A DNA stretch of 64,000 nucleotides from assembly GCA_958496175.1 (NCBI GenBank), contig OY292274.1:47254630-47318629 (forward strand). Direction: 5' to 3'. Source of the stretch: Sisyra terminalis. Taxonomy: Eukaryota > Arthropoda > Insecta > Neuroptera > Sisyridae. How positions within the stretch are numbered: position 1 is the stretch's first letter; every line of letters begins with the position of its first letter. Below, one piece after another: positions 47,376 to 59,653 of the stretch. Under the pieces are notes generated by a model. It had not been told where the DNA came from and searched no databases. It saw only the letters and a list, made by a program, of their open reading frames with translations. Made by a program: the position numbers and the translations under genes.

Positions 47376-48000
47376 ACAGTCCTTGGCAATATTATCAGAC
47401 GCACTTAAGATTTTATACAGATTGTACATATTCTACTAAATTAAATTTAATATTGCTTAATTTTTACACTATAGAAAGTTGTATTGATTTGTAAGAAATA
47501 TATTTTCTTGATAAGGGTTAAACCTTGTTTATAATCCCTATTTCCCTACTTAAGGATAATAGCTTTGATTTGAAAACCATTGAAAATATGTAGAAGTTTC
47601 AGAAAAAAAAAAGCTATAGAGACGGTCACAACGGAAAAATAGCCCTTAGAAAAAATATTCACGTATGGAATCATCATCCACAAATAAAGCAGACGGTTTT
47701 ATCCTACATAAACAGCATACTGGGCAGAATGGGAACTTAAATATCAGTAAACGAGCTTTTAATTAAATATCAAACAATTCAGCTCGCCATAATAAAGAGT
47801 ATGTTTAATTAATTTGATGGTAACAATTTACTTTTCAGTTAATATAATTTTTGGTCACACTAGTTGGTAATAAACGTAATAAATAAAATTTGTACAGGAA
47901 AGTTAGACCTAATCAAAAATATTGACCAAAAATAAAATAGCTCTTACTTCAGGTTTATACAAAAGCTATAGTGCGTATATAAATATGGGCAGGGACTGTA
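47375..48000. mobile_element. Tc1/mariner-type MITE
   Basis: The element proper is 47377-47998 (622 bp) between TA dinucleotides (47375-47376 and 47999-48000). The ends CAGTCCTTGGCAATATTATC and, on the other strand, CAGTCCCTGCCCATATTTAT, both followed by ACGCACT, form diverged inverted repeats of more than 40 bp. Tc1-like elements start CAGT and target TA. It is older than its left neighbour, whose inverted repeats are almost identical. Confidence 0.72.
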
Positions 48001-51000
48001 TGTACATACGTATTACATAAATTAAATACGTGCTTTCACACATCTAAGCTCACATATATTTAGGGTTTGTTATAGGTTATTTCATGACCTAAATTTTCAG
48101 GGAAGAAGTAATAAATATATCTTATAATGCTTCCCTATTTGATATGGATATTTATTAATATTTTTCTTAAGATTTTATAAGAGATCTTTGGCCACTAAAT
48201 AAAACCCTTTTTATTCGATATTTTCTTTAATAGCCTTAGTCCAACAAACCTTAGCTTGTAAGATTCTACAAATAAAGTATCCTTGTTTTAGGTCAGGTTT
48301 TATTTATTTTTCATCAAGTTCATTTCGAGTTGATGCTCGATTGAGTAATTTTTTTATTCATCCAATAAGATCAGCCTCTGTTTCGCGACTAAAGATTTAT
48401 CGATTACACGGTCGATTTTGGAGTTGTTGCAATGCAAACATTCAAATAAATTCCTTTTTTGCTAGAGTCAAGTCCGTGCCGCCCGATAAATGTTGCAAGC
48501 AGGAAAGAGTGAGGACGGTTTGATTCTCAGACCGAAAAACTGCCAAACATCCCATATGTCTTGGCCATATTTAGCATTTGCGTGCGGACTCTGGCCAAAA
48601 CAATACAGGTCGCGCCTTTTATAGCTGATTTTCAAAAACGGCGATCCTCAACAATGCAAAACAGACGTCCTCACATCGTTCAGATGTTCGAGCATCGTAA
48701 TAAATTCACAAGGAATTCAACCAACGTGCATTTCATTCCAACGTTTTTTTTTTTTTCACGTGCACTACACTACCGTGAAGGTTTTATGTTAATTAAAAGT
48801 GAAAAATTTAGTCTGGGATATGATAAATTTGATATCTGGAAGATGTCGCAATTTGTTAGATAATGCTAAGTGCTCTTTTATTTGTGTCGCTTGCACTTGC
48901 TTCGGAGAGACGAAGGTTTCGAGGAATATGACATAACTAATGATCCCGGATTATTCCCGTTGACGTAGTGTTCTAAATACTCGAACCCTTTCCCGTGTTC
49001 AGCTCACCCAAAAGGGTGTAAAATATTATCATAAGCGTCGAGATGTTTTTCCTTCGGCGAACGAAGAAATCGAGCGAGAAAATTGGCTTTTTCATTGGAA
49101 GGTGGAGCAAAGGACAATATTGTTCTAATAAACTTCTAGGAACGCCACTGAGCCGTAAAGCCATTTGATATTGCGAGGACAATTATGCGACCCCAAACAA
49201 AACGAAACATAGCGAGTTTTATCAAAATCGTTGAGCCTAACGTTTGGCTTTATGTTTTCTTGCCTTTTTTGATATTTAAACAAAGAACTTGAAGCAACAC
49301 ACACTCCAAATGGAATGAAATGATGCCAGTTCAACTGACGTGTAATAAGGGAAACGAAATGAGGGAATGAAAGATTTTTCTGAAAACACTTTTTCGGAGA
49401 TTGAGCTTTACGAAGCTCCTTTTTTCGAAATTAAAAGTTATTGAACAAAAGCTCATTACCAACTTCTATTAGCTGCAACAGTAATTAAAATTACTTCTTC
49501 CTACAATTTTTTACTTATACTTTTAACTTCATTTTTAAAATTATAAAATGAAATAATTTGTAAGAATTTTAAAACTCGACTAAATTGGATTTGAGTCATT
49601 AACGAAAGTAAAACTAACATATGATTTGATAACATAATTGAAGTATGTGAATAACACACGTAAATAACTTCTTGCATGATTACATTGTTAACGAAGTCAA
49701 ATGCATCAATGGATCGAATAAGTCTGCTAAATATGTTTTTCTTTTCCCATATGAGAAACTTTTTTTGCAACCAAAAAAGATTTAATATTATCTGTCCACT
49801 TTATTTTAAAGTAAAAGTTTAATAATATTAGTGAAATTGCCAGTCAATATATATTTCAAAGTATCCCTGTATCATTACTAGAGGCAATTTAAAATATCAC
49901 TTTAATCACTTAAAATATCAATTTTCTTTGAGTCTACTGAATAAAAAATTAAGTTTGGTTATTTATTCTACTGGTGTTTTGGCAATCTAAGTTTGGTTCT
50001 TGATAACTTCTCGGACTCAACACCGAGCTTAAAAATGGATTATGCAGCTATGGAATAAATATCAATCATTGTTTATTTTAATATAGAAGTCAAATTCGTT
50101 TATTACTTTCACCAATTCTTTACCTTATTTTTCGATAGGTACTTAAACAAATAAGTGTTAATAGTTCTTTACATAGAAAGTTCAGATTTTTCAGTGAAGA
50201 GAACTAAATGGATCTCTTGTGCATTTACTTATACTCTTATGTGCCTGATACTAGAGATAACGAAAAATTATAATAATCGTTTTTATCAACTTGCAAACAA
50301 TTTTACTCACCCGTCAAAATCAAAACTTGTTTAAACAGTATCAAAGTTTATTGAGTTTAGTTAAGTTAATTATTCCAAATAAACCATTTTAACTTTAAAA
50401 AACCATGATGAGTTCTCGCTCTAAGATCACTCTTCTTCGTCATTCTAAAAGCTCATATGTGCCCAAGAAGAACTATTGCGTCCCGTATTAATTTACAGTA
50501 TGGTGTGTATTCCCAAAAATAGAACTTTCAATAAATCATGAAATTGTTTTTTATGTTGAAGACTTGAATTAATTCGCTTTGTTTGTCAATTTGGAAAAAA
50601 AAGTTTATAGTATACTAATTAAAAGTTAGCGATCAGTTCTGTACAGAAAGATTCATTTATTTGACATATTTTGCTTAAAATAACTAGAAGCTTGAAAGAT
50701 GAGGAGTTAAACTGGACTTAAACCTTTTTATATTTTCTGGTTACCCGTTGGAGAAAACATCACTGTTCTGTGTACTGTGACGTGGTAGATAATTATTGTG
50801 TTACATGCCTAAGATTTAAATATGTCTGGTTATATTATGTGACCATAGGGTTTGCATCCAGAATCCTACTGTGTGCTCACCGGATTATAAAAATAAATAA
50901 ATGGGGAGCGGTTAAATCACGGTAGGATTTTTTAAAGGATTCTTTGAGAATTTTTGATTTAAGAGATAAAAGATAGACCGTAAAAATTAAGGCCGATTAT

Positions 51001-53378
51001 CGAATAACCTGAAATTTGTATAACTCAGAAGCATGTCTGAGCCACTATCAAAGAGGTTGACCGCAGATAAAGGATAATCAGTTATTAACTATTAATTCAG
51101 TTATTTATCAGTTAAAGTGTTAAATAAATAAATAAACGTTTGAGTAATAAAATAAATTTGTTATTGTTGAATGTTCTGAAACACAAATCCAAATGAATCC
51201 GTCAAATATAAATAAAAGTTGAAAACATAACAATGATTTAAATGACAGTTTCAGGAAGAAAACGCTTAAATATTCGTATATTTTTAATGTTGTCGAGAAG
51301 AGACCTCCCAATGGTTGGGACGAACGTTTAAACGAGACCCCAATTTTTGGCTATATCTGGCTATTTCCTACTCAACTATAGCAACTGTAGCTCTAAGTTT
51401 CTGAGATCTTTATGTAATTTGCAATTCGTTATGCACTTTAACACATTCGTTAAACAATTTAATATTTAGATCTGAAATCTTTAAAAAATTTCAACGTTTG
51501 ACTTGCTAGTTTTCGACAATTGAATGCCGTATGTTTTAACAGCTTTTAGAATGACCTCGTAGTCGTATATTGTTAGCTTACCATCCAAGAGAAATAAAAA
51601 AAAATAGAGCGCACCTTGTGATAATAAGGAATTTTTAATTTTCAGCCTCTTCAGAGCAAAACTTTAAGGAAGAATCTGTCAAAAAGGATAAAACGTCAGA
51701 AACATCAAAAATAGTTTTAATTTTTTCTTATTTCTGTTCTATCATTATTCTTTGCTGATCTCGAAACTGAACCGAATATAAAGCAACCATATAACCAAAT
51801 ATTGATGAATTAGAATAGGTACCTTTTTGGGGCAAAGGTCGACATAGAATCAATGCACAAATTCAGAATAATACCACATTGTAAGTGATGTTAGCGATAC
51901 AAAAACACGCAAAGCTACTACGCCAAAATACCACGCAGTATAAAATATGATACGGACCACCGTATTAATATTTCCCTGAAAAACAAGTTGTCTCCAACTA
52001 AGAACTTCCAACTAAATAAAGTTCAAGGGTTGCAACCACTATTGAAAAAATCAGCGAACCACATAATAAAGCTAATTACTATGTTAACCCTCGAATTTGA
52101 TGACCTTAAAAGTAAATCATTACTGTTCTGCAACTAATGTTTTTGGCAATTTGGCAATAAAATTTAAAATTCGTTATACGATTCACTGTGCAACTCTGAT
52201 TTCCATCTAAGGACACAACTCAGACCAAGAGAAGTAGCAATTACGGTGAACTTTACTGTCTGTGGAACTCGTTTTAAGTACTTTCTGCACATTTTTAGTT
52301 TTTGCTTTGTCGCAGATGTTATGGAATGTTATATGGCGCTAAATAGTGAGTTCCATGAACGCCGGGATATAACATCCCACCATCAGTGAACCTTTTCTGC
52401 GAAGGTTTGAACTTCTAGTGTTTAGGCTTCTAGATGTAATTTTCACGCGGCATTAATGAGTTCAAGCACACATTGTTTACCAACGATCATCACAAGTAAA
52501 ATAGAAAAAGTAGAATTATAATAACGAGTATATGTACATTGTTCATAAATACTTAAATTATTCCACCTACATTCATTAAAATGAGATTTTAAGCTTAACG
52601 GAATTATACTGTTTTTCTGTAGAAATATCTTTACATGTCTCAAACTGATTTTTAAAGTAAACTTTTCTAAACAATACATTTTTATAATTTTCCATAATAT
52701 TTTCTAACTCAATCTTTGTTTACGTGCAAGCAAAATTCTCTCATTTTATTAAGGCCATCTTGAGTTGAATTTTCTCCTAAGCAAACCTCCATTAATCGTG
52801 ACAGCCTCTGCTCTTAAAATCCCCCGTTAGGGGGTCGACTTACGTTCGGAAAGCACAGGGGTTGTGGACCGAATTCGAGGGACTATTTACGTTTACGACT
52901 CGAAGACTCTTAACTGTGGATAGACGTGGCTTTGTCTTCCGGCTTTTAAGTCACGTTTTTCAACCTCTTATCGTTGCAGTTTTCTATCTCTAATTATCAA
53001 AATAAACGACAAAAAGTCGTGACGAATCGCCAGTCAAAGCAGTTAAATGTTTACCTTTACCTTTCATTTAGATTTTCGGTAAATATAATTAAGAAAATTG
53101 CAGCTTTTTCGAAATGAAATACGAATGTAAATACGAAAAATACGTTGGATGAAAGGAGTGTTTACCTCGTTTATTTTTGAAAAATTCATTGCTTTTAACG
53201 CATGAATTTTGTTGGACGTTTTCGAGAAATTAATTTTGGCAGATTTAATTTTTTTTTCACGTTTAAAGTGTTGAAGTTGAAACGTTTCGAATGGCTTGAT
53301 TTAATTACGAAAATATTTCTTCATATTCAAAACAGGCTATTACTTTGATTAATAAAAGAATTTAGTGCGAGACTCACC
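48001..53378. other. No gene recognised
   Basis: Mostly AT-rich. The stretch 48300-49330 is more balanced and includes TATAAAAGG on the minus strand near 48620, but open frames there overlap on both strands and match nothing known. A small inverted pair AATCCTAC...GTAGGATT lies at 50862-50932. The stretch 52780-52980 is GC-richer, with a CCCCCGTTAGGGGG palindrome. Possible regulatory DNA. Confidence 0.45.
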
Positions 53379-53608
53379 CAATCAATTACCGAGCCACGTT
53401 TTTGTGCTTTCGCCAAGAAATCCTCTTTCCCGACTGGCATTTCAACGTCCGATTTGTCTCCCGGTTTTCTGTCGAGCGATGCATCGAAAAGGATATTAAT
53501 TGGACACTTAGGCTGCACATTTTCGAGCAATTTGAACGATGATACACTTAAAAGGTTTTTTTTTGGTCGTTGAAACGTATCTTCGAAAAATTTGATAAAA
53601 GAAAACAT
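53379..53608 (-). CDS. Candidate first coding exon, product not recognised
   Basis: ATG at 53608 on the minus strand opens a frame MFSFIKFFEDTFQRPKKN... of about 77 codons to VIDWG, where a strong donor (TGG/GTGAGT, 53379/53378) occurs. Composition is protein-like, with DRKPGDKSDVEMPVGKEDFL and AKAQKRGSVIDW near the end, mixed charges and no low complexity. Codon use is less AT-biased than in flanking DNA. Without splicing the frame would end after 16 more codons. A TATAAAAG lies only about 20 bases before the ATG, too close to serve as its TATA box unless translation starts later. I do not recognise the family and no second exon was identified. Confidence 0.4.
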
Positions 53609-54216
53609 TTTTGTTAAACGAGATCTTTTATATTGCGTAGGGGAAATGGGGTGTTTCGGGTAACAAATAGGCGTTGTAAACGACTCGACATGTCAATGTT
53701 AGAGAGACAGATTGCGTCTTGGAATTCCATTTAAATGCCTCTTCGACGAAACAAATGTCTGCAGATTTGCAAGTTGCGACTGTGAAAAATTCGCTTGGAA
53801 TTTTCCTCGCCAGATCAAAATTGAAACGCTAAGACGGAAATCGTGAATGAGATCGGCTCCTAATCGGCTGATCTGTTTTACATAAAATCAATTGGGAAGG
53901 GAAGTTTCAACTTTAGTTATGTACAGCTCGTTCAAGTGCGTTTCACGAGGCAATTGTTGAACGCTGAAATAAATCACGACGTTGGTGATTGGAGTCAATT
54001 GGGCGTTGTGAGTGGACGGTTAAATAATAGGGGAAAGCACTCACATTGACAACGTGCTAGGTTGTGATCAAAGCGACCGGATTCGATCGAATTCGGCCCG
54101 GTTTGGGCGGCCTAAAGCAACCGTTTCCGGATTAATCTCCGGAAATAAGAAGATTTCGCTCAAAGAAGTTTAGAATAATCATTACGAATGAAATTTGGAA
54201 TTTAATTTTACTCTTT
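53609..54216. other. GC-richer upstream region, no gene
   Basis: Probably upstream or regulatory DNA of the candidate exon at 53379-53608. At 54124-54145 an inverted repeat TTTCCGGA...TCCGGAAA encloses GGATTAATC, a sequence of the K50 homeodomain (Bicoid/Otd) type. Function inferred only from motif. Confidence 0.4.
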
Positions 54217-54661
54217 TTTTTTAAAATAAATTTAGTAGCTGTTTTGCAAAAAGCAGTAAAACCTTTGCAGAGCTTTTTCCCTTTACCATTGTCACTAACA
54301 ATTTTTTTATGAAGTTGATTTCAAAGTCGAATTTAACGTTAGTTATTGAACCAGAGGATGGATTTTTTTCTACTTTGAATCCAACGGATTGGAATTTCAA
54401 TGGAAACGAATCGTGTATGTACGTATGTAGAATTGACCTCCACCGTCTGTTAGGGGACATTGTCAAGTGTCATGTTATCCAATCATTTGAGTTCTCGTAG
54501 ATTAATTGATATTAAACCCCATTTAAAATAAATCTATTGTCACTTCATTCATTCGCCGCTCTCCATTATATAATTTACAATGAAGCCATTCCAACTACCT
54601 CAACTAGCTGTAGAGTTGATTGTACTTAGCACATATTAACACACTCACTGGAAAAATTCAG
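54217..54661. other. Segment open on both strands, coding status unclear
   Basis: At 54217-54500 the plus frame includes LTLVIEPEDGFFSTLNPTDW and could end at a donor-like GTATGT (54422). The minus frame covers almost the same bases. Neither is recognised and one must be a shadow. The rest, up to 54661, is AT-rich. Confidence 0.3.
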
Positions 54662-54756
54662 CGCCTCAACAAGCCGCGTTTTCCGGTGCGGTGGCGCGGC
54701 CAACCACCTCGCCGTACTCGGCCCCAAAAATTAGGAAAGAACGGCGAAAAAGCTGA
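54662..54756 (+). CDS. Candidate terminal exon, product not recognised
   Basis: After AAAAATTCAG (ending 54661) the plus strand reads PQQAAFSGAVARPTTSPYSA then PKIRKERRKS and TGA: 31 codons including the stop with high G+C at third positions in an otherwise AT-rich area. A Pro/Ser/Ala-rich tail ending in a basic cluster would suit the C terminus of a nuclear or membrane protein. The pyrimidine tract before the AG is weak, and the other two plus frames and one minus frame are also partly open across this GC-rich island, so another reading is possible. No partner exon was found. Confidence 0.3.
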
Positions 54757-56466
54757 TAAAAAAGCTTCGAAATTGTTGATTTTCACTGGCTTTTACACGT
54801 TATCGAGTTCGAGCTCTTTGAAAATATTTCTAAGTGCTGCAGAAGCGTAATGTTACATAATTTAATTTGAAGCAATTTTCTGAATTAATACATTAAGTAA
54901 CATCACTACGTTATTAACGTCTTTAAAAGCAGAACAAGAATTGCTGGTGTGATGTCTGATTTTATTGCATTAATGAAATTTTACTGAAACTTCAAAATCG
55001 AGCTTGTCTAATTGCTATAATATAGGTATGTCTTATAATTAGATTTTTGGTTTGCCATTTAGGCAAAAAAAAATTAAAAAGATATCGCAACTATTTTATT
55101 CGTAGTGCAAAATTAGGTATCAATCAATGAAAACCCTTATAAAATTTTATTGAGCTTAAAAAATTATTCTTTACGATTAAAATTAGAAGAAAAAAATTCA
55201 TTTAACTCAATTGAAAATTAAGAAAAAAATAAATCAGCAACGTAAAATTATTAGAAATAGTTTTTTTTAACTTAGATCAATAAAAATAACACTCAAAGAA
55301 AAATATAACGAAAAGATTGAATTTTCACACTTTTTTTCATTTTTGACAATAGATGGTATACTTTGTTCGATAACACAGTCTCTATGGTTTTTAGGCGTAG
55401 AACTTTTTACAGACTAACATTTGTCTTAGACTAGAATTTTCTTATTAAGAAAGTGACAATTTCTAGGATAAAATATTATCCGGAGGATAAAAAAAAAACT
55501 ATATATTTTCACCTAATATGTGTAGGATTCATATGCAGAACTTTCTAGCCAGATGAATTTTTATATTTTAAATAGCTATCTTAAGGGTATAATATACCTA
55601 TCCACGAGTATAAATACATGCTCGAAAAAAGATAAATTTGTAAGATCTTTAAGAGGCAAATAAGTGATAAAATCTTTTTGCAACCACCAAGAACTGATTT
55701 TTTATATTACTAAGGGCGGGTATTACCACTCTTGATAAGTAGGGAATATCATTAAAATAGTTATTTATTAGATAAAAATTTATGTGTTAAACAAATACAA
55801 TACAAATTAATATTTTTAGGTGAAAAACGCAGGCGTTTTCTACCCTTTGGATAAAATTTTTGTTGGATGACAAACGTCCCTATTCAGGTGTAAAATACCG
55901 ACTCTAATTTAAATATGCCTGTTGAAGAATGAATATATAAAGTAGTCTCTCTAAAACTATATTCTAAAAGCTGAACTTAAATCTCAAAATGAGCATGTTT
56001 GATATTTTTTTTCAACTCAAATGTTACAGAAAATGATGAACAGACATACTTATGTATGTAAGGTAAACCTTACAGATTCACTAAAGATCTATGTATTTAT
56101 TAGTGATGAACGGAATCGATTTTTTAATTACATTTTTGAACTGATATTTGAAAGATATAATTCCTAAGCATGTTTCATCGTGGCATATATTCGATATTGT
56201 CTATCTATATATGAGCCGCATAAAGCCAGAGTGGTGTAAGTTAAAATTTTGAATTTGAATTTTCCACTTTTATTAACTGATACAATTCCTTGGTAATTTA
56301 CTGTCTATTGGAAAAGTAAAGCAAGTCAAAGCTTCATTACTATGCCGATAGAGAGCTGATTAAATTACCTCGTACGTGTGATTTTTCGATAGCTATTGGA
56401 ATAATAGTTATTACATCTCCGAATTACAATAATACGACTTTCATCACTTTGGCTTTAAGTGGCTTA
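54757..56466. other. No gene recognised
   Basis: AT-rich; no supportable gene, RNA or element. Confidence 0.6.
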
Positions 56467-56640
56467 TTTATAAAATCATTTGACCTGACTGACTGATCAA
56501 CGCAAAACCTAAGCTACTAATCGAAGGGCCATGAAATTTGGAAGGTGTAGGCATTTAATAAGAAATGACTTTTGAAAATTTTTTTCTCCAAGGGATGAAA
56601 AGGGGTGGCAAAGTTTGTATGAAATAACACGTGATCTGAT
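56467..56640 (+). repeat. Interspersed repeat of the TGACTGACTGATCAACGCA type
   Basis: GACCTGACTGACTGATCAAC, then AAACCTAAGCTACTAATCG, GGGCCATGAAATTTGGAAGG, and AAGGGATGAAAAGGGGTGGC with AAAGTTTGTATG. This block order is that of a tail repeat found throughout arthropod genomes, usually assigned to non-LTR element 3' ends. Recognised from memory. Confidence 0.5.
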
Positions 56641-56880
56641 CAATAATTGAAATTTCAAATTTATTACTCGAAAGGTTGTTAAACACGAAACATTTAGCAG
56701 TTGGGTAAATTTAACAAATGTTTCGATTTGAATCTGTTTATATTATTTGAATTTGAAATATATTGCCGCATCAAATGAAAAAAAATGCAATGATACTTTG
56801 TTGATATTCAAATAATCAGAATAACAATACAAATCTGTGGACACTTTGGTGCATACGATTGATGCTAAAAACTACGCTGT

Positions 56881-57316
56881 GGAGTTCCTAACACGCTTAA
56901 TCCACTTGGTCTTCCGTCTCATAAACTTATACTGAAAGTGGGTGCTCCAGTAATGGTACTAGGAAGTCTCAATCTGCCAAAGTTATGCAATAGAACCATG
57001 CTACATGTGAAAGCTTTGCATAATAACTAAGTAGAAGCTACTATGTTTACTGGCTGGGGTCGAGGGAAGTCAGTGTTTATACCACTGATACCACCTATAC
57101 CGTTAAAGTTTTCATTCCTGCTGAAACGACTTTAGTTCCCCCTTAAGTAGTGTTTCGCCATGACAATAAATAAAGCACAGAATAATGATTAAAAGTAGCA
57201 GGAATCGATCTAAGGAGGACTGCTTTTCTCACGGTGAACTAAATGTAGCTTTTTCGAAAGTGAAGCCACCAAGCCACCAAGAAAATCTGAAACATCGTAA
57301 ATAATAAAGTACTGTA
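56881..57316 (+). pseudogene. Helitron helicase (PIF1-like) C-terminal relic
   Basis: Frame 56881-57180 reads LNPLGLPSHKLILKVGAPVM, LNLPKLCNRTMLHVKALHNN, a stop, VEATMFTGWGRGKSVFIPLI, and after two more stops CFAMTINKAQ. After a frameshift, 57190 onward gives EDCFSHGELNVAFSKV, and a final NIVNNKVL lies at 57293-57316. These are the closing blocks of the PIF1-like helicase of Helitrons (PPHKLxLKVGAPVMLLRNLN, FAMTINKAQGQS, CFSHGQLYVACSRV, KNIVYKEVL). In an active element the Rep/helicase protein drives rolling-circle transposition. This copy has at least three stops and two frameshifts; the Rep part is not visible upstream. Confidence 0.88.
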
Positions 57317-57538
57317 AATGAGTACTTCTTTATATTAAAATACTTTAATTGGGTATTTCTTTATATAAGGCATCAAAACCAATAATGAAAGCTATAATGC
57401 AATAATAAGTATAAGAACAGGATATATATATGATATTTTATTAATTTTTTATTTCATTGGTGTAAGTTAAGAAGCAATTTAATTACATACGTGATTAAAC
57501 CTACTTACAAAAGTAAATTTTCCATTCATATTTTAATT

Positions 57539-57571
57539 CTAGATTTAATAATTCACCCATTAAAGCGGGTG
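57539..57571 (-). repeat. Possible Helitron-type 3' terminus (hairpin and CTAG)
   Basis: On the minus strand CACCC...GGGTG (57571-57554) with an 8-base loop is followed 11 bases later by CTAG (57542-57539), the layout of a Helitron 3' end. Its orientation is opposite to the helicase relic, so it may belong to another copy or be chance. Confidence 0.2.
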
Positions 57572-59519
57572 GGTAGTTGTAAAATATAAGAAATAATAAT
57601 ATCTCTAATAATAATTATTAATTAGTAAATTTCAACATTATCTCATAAGAAGCATCAAGTATTAACGTAAAAGCCAATTAGTATTAATCTTTATTCCTTT
57701 TATAATTTGTGTAAATATTTTTTTTAATTGATAGTTTATGTTATTTTTAACTATATTTTACATGTATCTTTTTAAGGACAAAATTTTCAAATATATTATA
57801 TATTTTTCCTGTCAAAAATTTGATTATAAGTTTGGGAGAAAAGAAAAACTTCAAGTTGACAGATACAATCAGGAAACAATTATTTAATTCAATTTAAGCT
57901 TATTAATATTGTTAATAGGCACAATAGCATTTTAAAATTACTCTTTCGAATTGCCAATATTCTTATTATTTTCTATAAGATATTAATTTAAATGTTGATA
58001 TTAATCTAAAAAAAAGTTACTTCTGAAAATGTCATAATTGATCAAATCATTATGAGGATTTTATGTTATATAAAATGTTATATAAAGTACACGATAAAAT
58101 CTCAAAAATTGAATCATTGTGTTATTTTTTTTTATATTTTGTTTATAAAAACCAGTTTACGAGAAAGAATTATGTACGTGTGTAATTAATCTTAATAAAG
58201 CTCAAAAGCGAGTTAATAATAAAGGCATTAATAAATACATTTATACTCAAAGGAAATTTAATTAAAACGTTCCTCTTGAATCATAAAAATTATTAAATCA
58301 TAATTAAAACACAATTGGAGACGAGCGCGCTTTCAATTTATAAAAACAGGCTGATTAAATTCAAATTACAGTATAAGAAAGAAAATACTTTGATCAATTA
58401 CACTCGGAACTTAATTGAGATAATAGAAAACGCGAACGATTCTCTTTCATTGCGATTATATATTAAATGTTGAATATTTGAAATTTCCCATAACTTCAAA
58501 AAGCTTTTACCTTTTAAGCTTAATAAATATTTCAAGAGAAGAAGTGTAACTATGCATTTCTCTATTATTCTACTTAGCTTATAATGATATAAATTATATA
58601 CATTTTTGATTTTGTCTTTTCCCGATGACTTGGGATATTATTACAAGCCGAAAATTTGACATTATCAACTGGTCAAGCATTGACTCTGTAAAAATAACTG
58701 AAACCTAAATATTTCAAAAAATAACTCTTATCAGCTCAAACCAAAAAAAAAGAAGTATTGTATCATTATAATTTCTCCTTAATTTTCAACATATTCTCAT
58801 TTATTTTCCTTTTGAGGCTTTAGAACGAACTTGAGGTATAACCCTAGGTAATATTACCTTAGAGAAGTAGTCAGTTCTCAAAGTTCACTTTTGAATCGGT
58901 TTTATGTAAAAAGCTATATAAAAAGCCTCGACGAGTGGAACTTAAGAGCATATAACTCAAATATTTAAGGGCTGTTTTAGATGCATACGTTTTTATTCGA
59001 TTCAGTTTTTTGGATAATATCGTTAACCCATTTTACAAATAAAGCTTGTATGTGTTTAAAAATGAATTGAAGGAAAGTCTAATAAACGGATAAAATATAC
59101 TATGAATGACTTTGTAATTGTAAGTGCCATTGTAATTGAGAACTAAGCTTTTAAAATCTCGATTTTTACAATGGTTTGTTTAAAACTTACTATTGAAAGT
59201 AGAAAAATTACGATTTTATAAAGTTGAAATTCAAATATAAAGAGTAAGTTAGAAATAAAGCATTGTAAAGTTCAAGTTAAAGAAAGTCTAGTCCTGAATT
59301 TTGATGGCCCCATAGCCATTTTTAGTTAATTTTTTTCCGAGTACGGAATAATTTGAATTTAAAAAAAATGTTTACTTGTAGAATAATATTACCAGACCAT
59401 TTTATCATTGAGCTTTAATCAATTTCTTAAGTATTAATTAAAAAAAAAATAGTTTTCGGGCTGGCTGGTAGTTTAATGCTATTTTTTTAACTCGAAATGA
59501 AGATTTTTTTTTTAATTGT
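57572..59519. other. No gene recognised
   Basis: AT-rich, nothing supportable. Confidence 0.6.
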
Positions 59520-59653
59520 TATTTACCGTCGCTGTATAACTACTAAGGTCCTTTAGCGATTCTAGGGTTAATTAAATCCACTATCGAGGAATATTCAAAA
59601 TCTGCCCGATACGAGGATCGAACCCATCTAGACCACTCGGCTACCAGTAGGCT
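59520..59653 (-). repeat. tRNA-derived SINE, copy 6, internally deleted
   Basis: On the minus strand it begins CCTACTGGTAGCCGAGTGGT, then GGGTTCGATCCTCGTATCGG, and ends CAGCGACGGTAAATAAC. The roughly 25 bases between the A and B boxes present in the other copies are missing. Confidence 0.85.

Noticed and set aside
8574..59653. tRNA genes at the A-box/B-box matches
   Set aside because: The heads do not fold as full tRNAs, lack intact anticodon arms and acceptor stems, and continue into a shared non-tRNA body, so they are SINEs.
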